Below are positions 58,601 through 64,000 of a stretch of DNA of 64,000 bases, piece by piece. The notes beneath the pieces were generated by a model, which was not told the origin of the DNA, did no database searches, and was given only the letters and a program-made list of their open reading frames with translations. Made by a program: the position numbers and the translations under genes. Position 1 is the first letter of the stretch; each line of letters begins with the position of its first letter. Origin of the DNA: Phyto melanocephala (taxonomy: Eukaryota; Arthropoda; Insecta; Diptera; Rhinophoridae); contig OW799233.1 of the NCBI GenBank assembly GCA_941918925.1, positions 144,028,223 through 144,092,222 of the forward strand. The letters run 5' to 3'.

Positions 58601-59845
58601 ATCATTTATTGTGACCTCGCATTTGAATGCTGCCAGTAAATTGATTTTGTTCATATTGGCGTCGCTGGCGCTGTCGTTTGTTGCACAAGCAGCTGGTTTG
58701 CCAATGGTTTCCCATGTTTCAACCGAAATAATTGAAATGTCTGAAGCGGTGTCTATTTGCAGTCGAATAGTTTCGTTATTGATTGTCACAGTTACGTACT
58801 TACGACATTCTTGGAGTTGAAGTTTTTTTCCTGTGAATACGGCTTTTGTTCTGAAATTCGTTTTCTTTCTGAATTTTCGTTTGTTTTCATCTTGCAGTGG
58901 CTTTGTTGTTTTCCCGAGCTTCGAGCTAGAGCAGTAGTTGTCCTTGTGTCCAATTTGGTGACAGTTAACGCATTTGTGTTTAACGTATGGACAAAATTTT
59001 ACATAATGTAACTCCCCGCAGAGCCAGCATGGTGTTTTTGGAATTTTGTAACTCGAATTTTTATTATTGTTCTCCGTTTTGGTGACAGTGCAGATTACCT
59101 TGGATTGATGTTCAATCATTGTATTATCTGATTTGAGATCTAATATGCGCTGTGTCTCATCAACAAGTTTATCAAGGTTTGCTGTTTCAGAGAATGCATC
59201 TAAAATTTTAAGTAACTGGACTCGAATGTCTGTGTCTTTAATGGATTTAAGACCTAATACGAAAATTAGACATTTGAACTGATCAATTTTAAAATCAGTC
59301 ATGTTGAATAACTCGCATTGGAGGTTTACTCGGCTAGCGTATTCTTTAAAATCCTCGCCTTCCATTTTTGAAAGTTGCAGACATTTATAGCGTTGTGAAA
59401 CCTGTGTTTCAGCTTTGCCAAACAGTTTGTTCAATTTGTCGACAGTGTCTTTTAAGCTCATATCAACTGGCTTCGTTGGCAATACGTAATTTGAAAATCT
59501 TTCATGAACTTGGTTGGACATTTTCCTCCAGAGCAGAGCAACTTTGTCATGGTCTTCCAGCGTGTTTGCCTCCTTTTCAAAAACATGTACATATCTATTG
59601 TACCAAGCTTGAAAAATAAGACCACTTTCTGGCTCGTACACGAAATCTGTCATTGAGTGAGCCAATGATTGCATTAGTGATGCTTTTGACGTGCTTGGCG
59701 TCTGTGGACTACTCGTTGAAGCTGTTCCTTGCGCCTGTAAAAGCTGTGCCATTTGTTGTAGCAAAAGGGTTTGTTGGTGCATAGCGTTTTGCTGGTCTTC
59801 CAACAATTGAAGAACTTTGTCGTCGGACATTGTCGTTTGCGGCAT
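55679..59845 (-). CDS. Gag-Pol polyprotein of the gypsy element
   Basis: One uninterrupted frame of 1,388 codons. Approximate positions: Gln-rich N terminus (QQTLLLQQMAQLLQAQ) and Gag to about 260; two zinc knuckles at about 272-284 (CX2CX3HX4C) and 290-303 (CX2CX4HX4C); aspartic protease at about 365 (DTASDIS, Ala in place of the usual Gly); reverse transcriptase with LDLSDAYLQV and YIDDI at about 645; RNase H with DASSHG at about 794 and TDHKPL at about 861; integrase with an HHCC finger at about 1,024-1,062 and the D,D-35-E core near 1,088 (IDYAG), 1,142 (SDNGTQF) and 1,178 (NGQAER). Gag and Pol are fused without a frameshift. The start ATG is 52 bp inside the 5' LTR edge. Short plus-strand frames over it are shadows. 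Confidence 0.96.
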   Translation of the reverse strand: MPQTTMSDDKVLQLLEDQQNAMHQQTLLLQQMAQLLQAQGTASTSSPQTPSTSKASLMQSLAHSMTDFVYEPESGLIFQAWYNRYVHVFEKEANTLEDHDKVALLWRKMSNQVHERFSNYVLPTKPVDMSLKDTVDKLNKLFGKAETQVSQRYKCLQLSKMEGEDFKEYASRVNLQCELFNMTDFKIDQFKCLIFVLGLKSIKDTDIRVQLLKILDAFSETANLDKLVDETQRILDLKSDNTMIEHQSKVICTVTKTENNNKNSSYKIPKTPCWLCGELHYVKFCPYVKHKCVNCHQIGHKDNYCSSSKLGKTTKPLQDENKRKFRKKTNFRTKAVFTGKKLQLQECRKYVTVTINNETIRLQIDTASDISIISVETWETIGKPAACATNDSASDANMNKINLLAAFKCEVTINDVTKKLNCYITDIDQLNIMGIEWIQAFDLWEKPISTWCRQIRFDEDIATLKEKYQTVFDNSSLGLCTKAKVHIQVLPNAKEIFVPKRPVPYAARLEIESELQRLENAGIISPLNTSKYAAPIVVSKRNGKIRICADYSTGLNSIVEPNQYPLPTPEEIFSECHNCIIFSHLDLSDAYLQVEVDDDSKELLTINTHKGLFKFNRLTPGIKSAPGAFQRIMDQLCSGIDGAKAYIDDIMLASKSTSEHKSNLNLLLQKIQDYGFRLKFEKCQFFKNEIKYLGQILDRDGIRPDPTKINTIKNLKTPQNISEVRSLLGSINHYGKFVRNMRNLRKPLDDLLKKENKFNWTPECQASLENFKRILTSDMLLTHYNPDLPIHVAADASSHGIGAVIYHTFPDNSMKAIHHISRSLTPAERNYSQIEKEGLALIFAVQRFHRMLFGRKFTLHTDHKPLLSIFGSKKGIPVYTANRLQRWALILLTYDFEIKYTNTKDFGHADVLSRLISDHEKPSNEYIVASVSLEEDIRKDIDEAMSTLPVSFKMIVKATKNDQILQNVIQYINTSWPASGKNINSAIMPYFNRRELLSTADGCVMFNNRIVIPDPYRQKILKQLHRGHIAAERCKSIARSYVYWPCIDKQIENYVKKCQNCQLAAKNPVRTNLCSWPTTSRPLERIHIDYAGPVKNKYYLVVIDSFSKYPSIYETPTTTSLATIKILNEYCAQFGNPEQIVSDNGTQFCSGQFENWCKKRSIEHTRTVRFHPSSNGQAERFVDTLKRALKKSEGEDAPAASLQTFLEVYRSTPNPNSPNGKTPAESFIGRKMRTVFDVIKKLKYSERKTNQQMEKQYNTKHGTRKRIFHIGDQVYALNFRGNNQYWVPGEIIEKIGNVIYNTLIDVGNRKMLVRTHTDQLRPRHIEENTSLSETSNLPLDTLLEEFAITPSTPEETFSTPTVSPHWTPKRITNRRQPVEPISRSPQSS

Positions 59846-59896
59846 TTTGTAATAATAAAATTTCTTATTTTATTTCACCGTCCTCGTCGCCACTTT

Positions 59897-60123
59897 TGTT
59901 GTGCTTTTACGTTGTAATAAAAGACAAGTTTTATATAATTAAACAAAATAACTTTTAATTCTTTACTTTGAGGTGTGCTTAAGGTTTGCTTGCTACAACA
60001 TGACTCAATTACAGTTGAAAACTAATACGTATGAAATTTAAACTTATTGAGGGCGCAGCGTTGCATTGCATGGTGATGCCACATTATCATGTTGCAACTT
60101 CGCTTGTGGGTTACCCCCTAACA
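59897..60123 (-). repeat. 5' LTR of the gypsy element
   Basis: 227 bp, same sequence as the copy at 55,443-55,669. In element orientation it starts TGTTAGGGGGTAACCCAC and ends ACAACA. It should supply the promoter and, for upstream ACTMAP transcripts, possibly a polyadenylation site; a CAATAAG variant is the only polyA-like signal noticed on the sense strand. Confidence 0.95.
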
Positions 60124-60131
60124 AAAAACAT

Positions 60132-60353
60132 TTAAGAAATTTTTATGATTTCATGCGGTAATCCTTTAACTATAATGGCACGTTCCCTTAAGCCTAAATT
60201 TCCACCAATGCCACCAGGCGGTAAAAGAAAATCAGAATCCGGATATCCTTTAGGTTGGGCAAATTCAATTAAATTGGAATTACTATCACTTAAAGATTGT
60301 AAGGACCAAACGGCAAGATTTTTAGCTTTGCCATGACGTGCCAATACAAAGAA
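60132..60353 (-). CDS. ACTMAP: Actin maturation protease, exon 3 with stop
   Basis: The acceptor ATTACAG is at 60,354-60,355. It encodes FFVLARHGKAKNLAVWSLQS, then a segment with NLIEFAQPKGYPDSDFLLPPGGIGGNLG and a C terminus ending IIKIS before TAA at 60,132-60,134. Family members share the HGK-x-LAVWSL and LPPGGI-GGLG blocks. The internal ATG at 60,344 is not the start. Only three bases separate the stop from the A5 target duplication of the LTR retrotransposon at 55,443-60,123, so the natural 3' UTR is interrupted almost at the stop codon. Confidence 0.9.
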   Translation of the reverse strand, partial: FFVLARHGKAKNLAVWSLQSLSDSNSNLIEFAQPKGYPDSDFLLPPGGIGGNLGLRERAIIVKGLPHEIIKIS

Positions 60354-60409
60354 CTGTAATAAAATCTTTAGAAATTTTTAACTTAAAGAACATTTTTATT
60401 TATACTAAC

Positions 60410-60506
60410 CTCATTTTTATCAGTTATTAGAAAACCAATTACTAAAGCCCAATGAGCCTTGTGGCCATATTTTAAACAAGGAGAGTGATTAAAATCGGGA
60501 TCATAG
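60410..60506 (-). CDS. ACTMAP: Actin maturation protease, exon 2 (catalytic His)
   Basis: Too short for an obvious open frame; found by similarity. The acceptor is ACAATTTAG at 60,507-60,508 and the donor GTTAGT at 60,409. It encodes YDPDFNHSPCLKYGHKAHWA followed by LVIGFLITDKNE. GHKAHWAL carries the expected catalytic His (about His203 of the joined protein). It enters after two bases of a Pro codon and leaves in phase 0. It follows a 1.43-kb intron and precedes a 56-bp one. Confidence 0.9.
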
Positions 60507-60702
60507 CTAAATTGTTTAATATTAAAGTTAAGGAAACCTTTTAATTATATTTTTTTTGTACACCATAATATTATATATATATAGCATAAAGTATAACAAT
60601 CGTACCAGAATTTAACAATAAAACTTCTGTAAAAAAAAGTTATTTTTACTTTATTATCTTTATTTACTTAAAATATTTTAAAATTTGCTTTACACTAAAG
60701 AT

Positions 60703-60879
60703 CTAGCCTACACGCATGGGAGGAGAAACTAAAATTACTCCATCTCCTCTCACAAATAACATGGGTATGGTTCTCTTTGTTGTTTTATACACCTCTTCAT
60801 ATGTTTCTTCATCTATTTCCACAGTCGTAACAGTCTCTTCAGCATCTCCTAGGACCATGTTTAAATGTTGATCAAAAGC
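60703..60879 (-). CDS. LSm3: LSm3 exon 3 (Sm2 motif) with stop
   Basis: The acceptor is TTTATTTAG at 60,880-60,881. It encodes [20 protein letters not shown], then [16 protein letters not shown] and [17 protein letters not shown] ending MRVG before [16 protein letters not shown] is the Sm2 motif. The joined protein is 102 residues, the same length as human LSm3. A minus-strand AATAAA lies about 40-50 bp past the stop, near 60,657-60,665, well before ACTMAP exon 2, so the nested gene appears to end inside the host intron. Confidence 0.95.
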   Translation of the reverse strand, partial: AFDQHLNMVLGDAEETVTTVEIDEETYEEVYKTTKRTIPMLFVRGDGVILVSPPMRVG

Positions 60880-61348
60880 CTAAATAAAAATCTAAATTAT
60901 AAAATAAATCTAAACAATAACGTATGAGATATGCAAGAGCACAATTAGAAGATAAATTAATAGACTTCTATTGCAAAACATAGGTAAAAAAATAGAGATA
61001 GTGTTGGCTCATATCAATCATTAAAAGACCTATTTTTAAACATTCTTAGAAGTTCTCAAAATAATGACAAACAATTATTCGCCACATTTGTTTTTAAAGA
61101 TATACGGAAGTTTATTTGAACCAGACAAGAATGAATTAAAATACACATGAACTTACTTACCCTTGTCAAAATGGAAAAGGATAAACTAATAAATAAATTT
61201 ATGAACATTCATAACAACAAAATTATATTTTTATCTTATGGGAAATAAATATACACAAAATCGTTAGCGACTCTTGTTATGAATGACATTAATAACTATT
61301 AAGAACAATCTACCAGCTTTTTTTAGAACAATCAGAAGAAAAACTTAC

Positions 61349-61459
61349 ATGTAGACGTCCTCGCAATTCCCGTTCGTTACGCATTTTCACGTAAACTTTC
61401 TCGTCCAAACTAAGACGTATCAAATCTAGTGGTTCCTTGACCGGCAAAACAACTTGCGT
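61349..61459 (-). CDS. LSm3: LSm3 exon 2 (Sm1 motif)
   Basis: Acceptor TTTGCAG, donor GTAAGT; 37 codons in phase 0. It encodes [20 protein letters not shown] followed by [29 protein letters not shown] and [13 protein letters not shown] are near-invariant LSm3 landmarks covering the N-terminal helix and the Sm1 motif that contacts the RNA. The intron before it is 58 bp and the one after it 469 bp. Confidence 0.95.
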
Positions 61460-61517
61460 CTGCAAACAGATACAATTTACAAAACGAATATAGAAAATAA
61501 AATTTACCCAACTTACT

Positions 61518-61538
61518 TGCTCTTCCTCGGTGGTCATT
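61518..61538 (-). CDS. LSm3: LSm3 exon 1
   Basis: Seven codons, MTTEEEQ, from the ATG at 61,538 to a GTAAGT donor at 61,517. An in-frame ATG further upstream at 61,594 would add a hydrophobic AT-rich leader not found in LSm3 proteins, so the 61,538 start is preferred. LSm3 is a subunit of the cytoplasmic Lsm1-7 ring (mRNA decapping and decay) and the nuclear Lsm2-8 ring (U6 snRNA stability). The whole gene lies inside ACTMAP intron 1 on the same strand. Confidence 0.85.
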
Positions 61539-61936
61539 TTATTTGTAACAAATTTAAAATTAAGATAAATTATTAAAATTATTAAGTAAAACAACTGGAA
61601 AAAACTAATGATTGCAAATAAAGCGAAATTTTACGCAGTTATTTGTTTAAAACAATTTTTTAACATAACCTTAAAATACGACCGTGTCAAACGTTTATAA
61701 ACAAAACATATGTAGGACATATGGCAACACATTAAAATACCATTATATTAACAGTGGTTGTCGCGGCTAAAAAAGGGCCAGACTTTTAATGCTTTTTTTT
61801 TTAATATTTCAAACGTATCGAGAGCATTTCAATATTTTAAATATTTTTTTTTGACAAAAAGCATGGTACTATGGGTAGACAATAGTTTGTTTACCTGTAG
61901 TTATTTAATTAGAGGATTTTGTTTAAAAAAGGATAC
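61539..61936 (-). other. LSm3 upstream region inside ACTMAP intron 1
   Basis: About 400 bp between the ACTMAP donor and the LSm3 ATG. It must hold the LSm3 promoter if that gene is transcribed on its own. No TATA box, DRE or other core motif was convincing. Confidence 0.5.
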
Positions 61937-62490
61937 GGCACAAATATACAACTCCCATGCTGTAAATATTCTCTAACCTTGGCACAATTTAATCGACCTT
62001 CGTGCATTTGGCATTCGATCACATTGCTGTGTTTTGTTATTTTATTTCTCTGCTGTATGACTGTGTCTATGCTATCGTTATTTATATTTATTTGATTTAA
62101 ATTATTGTTGTTGTTGATAATGGGTATATTATCACATATTAGTTCGTATAAGTTATGGGCACTAAACATTTCTCCATTATTTGTATAATGTTTTTGTATG
62201 GCATCCTGTAGAAGTTGATCTGCTGGTGGTATACCCCCTAATAACATGCTTAATGCTGTAAGGCCACAGGTTGGTCCCACCTGCAATATACCGCCTATAT
62301 TGTGAAACTCGCATTTTATAGGTGGCTTATCGGCGCAGATCCTGGCAAGAAAACAGGCTTTTTGCAGCTCCGGATACTCTAAGGCCCATAAACATTCTTC
62401 TAGCAAAGGCTTCTTATTTACTAATACTTTCGATATATTTTCACATTTCATTGCAGTTTGTGTTGGTGCAGTGGGCAAGGAATTCGACAT
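61937..62490 (-). CDS. ACTMAP: Actin maturation protease, exon 1 (CG33108/UPF0692/C19orf54 family)
   Basis: ACTMAP is a cysteine aminopeptidase of the C39-like fold that removes the N-terminal acetylated residue of actin during maturation; the Drosophila member is CG33108. The exon starts at an ATG in AT-rich leader and encodes 184 codons plus two bases. Residues 33-42 read CLWALEYPEL; the catalytic block is VGPTCGLTALSML with the nucleophile at about Cys75; GRLNCAKVREYLQHGSCIFVP closes the exon. Residues 126-130 are a run of five Asn inside an Asn-rich loop. The open frame runs on to 61,909, but GTATCC at 61,936 is a donor: joining its CC to the C of exon 2 gives V-P-Y-D as in the family. 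LSm3 lies inside the following intron. The predicted protein is about 290 residues. Confidence 0.9.
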
Positions 62491-63105
62491 GTGTTATTTT
62501 TGTATCGTTTCGTTGTTATATAATTTATCACAGTTAATTTATTTAATTAGTGTTAATTTTGTCATACACAAAATTGAATTTTCATTTGAGTAAGTTCACT
62601 CCTTTACACTATCTTCTTTTATGCCAATGACAATATTCGTTTTGTTCTTGTTTTTTTCGTTGTGTTCGCATTCTAACTGTAGGCACTAATTTGGTGCCAT
62701 ACTGAATTGATTATTCTTTCCTCTAGATGTTTTCTTTACATTATTTTATGTTTTTAAACATTTTTGCAACCTATGCACAATTAATATCTTAGAAATAAAC
62801 AAAAGTATGTTTTTGTTTTGTTTTTTTCTGTCTAATTTGACAATTAGCCATATGATTCGATGTGTTTTGTGCTGCCATTCTTAAAAAAGTTACCGGATGT
62901 GTTTGGTCAATAAATAAGACTTTTGTCACAATAAGGCCCCTTTTACACGATGAAATTGAAAGGATGACAACCAAAGTTTGACCAAGGGTTTAAGGAGGTA
63001 GAGACACAATGCGTTAGCATATATAAGAAAAATTAAAGAAAAGTAAATTTCTGTCTATCTTCTAGTTGCTTGATTGTAAAAAGTTAAGGCAAGTTCAAAA
63101 CGGAA
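62491..63105 (-). other. ACTMAP upstream region
   Basis: AT-rich; no clear core promoter motif and no further gene. Confidence 0.45.
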
Positions 63106-63107
63106 TG

Positions 63108-63831
63108 AAAAAACCCTTCACCATCATATACATAGATATAATCCCACATCGTAGCTTAATGCCATTTTGTTTTAGACGCCATCTTGGATTTTACACTTTC
63201 AATAATTGCTGTATTCTACTGGTCAAGACCTTTTAAACAACTGAGATATGAGCAAAAAACCAGGACCACCTCGTTTTTTTCACAAAAACAACGCATACAT
63301 ACATACAAACAAAAAACAATTTTTTCAGCTTTTTTCAACCGAGAGTGTCAATATTGGTATCATCTGAAAGAACTTGACTTGCGCAATATAAGCACTATAA
63401 AAAAATTAAAATTCTTGTTGGCCGCCACTACAAAATGGCGGACAATAAATTTATATATGTGTCAAATTTGGTATTTTAATATGTAACTTCTTGAACCCCC
63501 ACAATATTGGTATCAAATGAAGGGGCTTGACCAATAGAATACAGTAAATTATTAAAAACTGTAAAATCCAAGATGGCGTCTGAAACAAAATGGCTGATCA
63601 GATTTTTTAACCGCATCAATATGGGTATCAAATTAAACGGGTTGGCTAGTAGAATAGAGTTAATTACGTAAAAATTCAAAATCAAGGATGCCGTCGAAAA
63701 TCACAAGGGAAAATGGATATAACATGAAATATAGGTTTAGCTATGATGTGGGATTATACCTATGTACATAATGGTGAAAGGCACTATCAGATTCGGCATG
63801 ACCGAATATATTTAGCACTCATACTTGTTTA
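63108..63831 (+). mobile_element. mini-me-like element, type B, with inverted 3' pieces
   Basis: The right end is a normal plus-oriented tail (GGTGAAAGGCACTATCAGATTCGGCATGACCGAATATATTTAGCACTCATACTTGTT). The left 120 bp (CCCTTCACCATCATATAC, AATCCCACATCGTAGCTTAA, GCCATCTTGGATTTTAC) is the same 3' region in reverse. So, like 21,827-22,672, both flanks carry inverted 3' sequence. Confidence 0.65.
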
Positions 63832-64000
63832 TTGTTTTTTAATTTTTATTTATTTTTTTAAATTCTTTTTTTTATTTTTTTAAACTCAATTTATAATTTT
63901 ACAATAGGATGTTTTTATATACATATGTATGTATGTTTTTTATATTATCTACCATAATTAATACATATCGTCCTTAATAAGGTAGGCCTGCTAAAAGAAT
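63832..64000. other. AT-rich end of window
   Basis: T-rich DNA and a short ATGT tract; nothing supported. Confidence 0.5.

Larger units (their letters stand above)
55443..60123 (-). mobile_element. Intact Ty3/gypsy LTR retrotransposon
   Basis: A full-length 4,681-bp element read on the minus strand. Both ends carry 227-bp LTRs that match by eye and have TG...CA ends. The element is flanked by AAAAA at 55,438-55,442 and 60,124-60,128, a 5-bp target duplication as expected for Ty3/gypsy (A-rich, so 4 bp is possible). A candidate primer-binding site starting TGGCGACGAGG lies four bases inside the 5' LTR; I could not name the tRNA. The polypurine tract AAGGAGGGAGA abuts the 3' LTR and overlaps the stop codon. 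A single gag-pol frame fills the interior and no env-like frame follows. The single frame suggests a mag-like lineage, tentatively. Matching LTRs imply a very recent insertion. Confidence 0.96.

Noticed and set aside
61539..61594. Upstream ATG extending LSm3
   Set aside because: It would add a non-conserved hydrophobic leader; the 61,538 start gives the expected 102-residue protein.
1..64000. CRISPR array, operon, phage or bacterial island
   Set aside because: No spaced direct repeats of that kind; introns and insect transposons show nuclear eukaryotic DNA.

Overview
This is AT-rich insect nuclear DNA. It most resembles a calyptrate fly (blowfly or house-fly type): the genes are dipteran-like and split by GT-AG introns, and mini-me/DINE-1-like elements, mariner, hAT and MITE remnants and a tRNA-derived SINE are dense. 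Nothing in it is bacterial or organellar.

The left three quarters (1-47,916) is the 3' part of one plus-strand gene, the PACS sorting adaptor (Drosophila KrT95D). Eight coding exons can be placed at 10,136-10,398, 20,366-20,654, 33,139-33,261, 45,720-46,326, 46,406-46,883, 46,964-47,525, 47,599-47,715 and 47,786-47,916, with consistent phases and a stop codon. The N-terminal furin-binding region is not seen and should lie upstream. Three introns of about 10-12.5 kb hold most of the mobile DNA; the last four are 70-80 bp.

The right part (60,132-62,490) carries two minus-strand genes converging on PACS. One is ACTMAP (Drosophila CG33108/UPF0692), a cysteine protease that matures actin N termini. 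The other is LSm3, complete in three exons and lying wholly inside ACTMAP intron 1 on the same strand. A 4,681-bp Ty3/gypsy LTR retrotransposon (55,443-60,123) has 227-bp LTRs that match by eye, an intact 1,388-codon gag-pol frame and an A5 target duplication. It ends 8 bp beyond the ACTMAP stop codon, so it sits in that gene's 3' UTR.

Mobile-element layout by position: hAT MITE (250-718, perfect 8-bp TSD); RTE-like tails (about 5,870-6,290); mini-me/DINE-like copies (main ones at 12.84, 16.7, 17.6, 18.4, 21.8, 22.75, 25.2, 30.8, 38.15, 42.2 and 63.1 kb); LINE reverse-transcriptase relic (14.6-15.55 kb); hAT deletion derivative with a nested MITE (26,171-27,418); mariner/Tc1 relics (30.15, 31.96, 37.55, 41.65 and 42.37 kb); tRNA-SINE (39,615-39,820); a pair of inverted 0.6-kb elements (40,374-41,644), each with a short ATG exon and a splice donor; MULE-like MITEs (36.04 and 52.34 kb); and several hairpin MITEs.

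The most interesting signals are the inverted element pair whose small exon is in frame with a PACS exon, the LSm3-in-ACTMAP nesting with a young LTR element at the host stop codon, a mariner insertion whose paralogous empty site is in the same window, and an inside-out mini-me-like element with a 3' hairpin end on both sides. Everything here was read by eye; no database search or alignment program was run.
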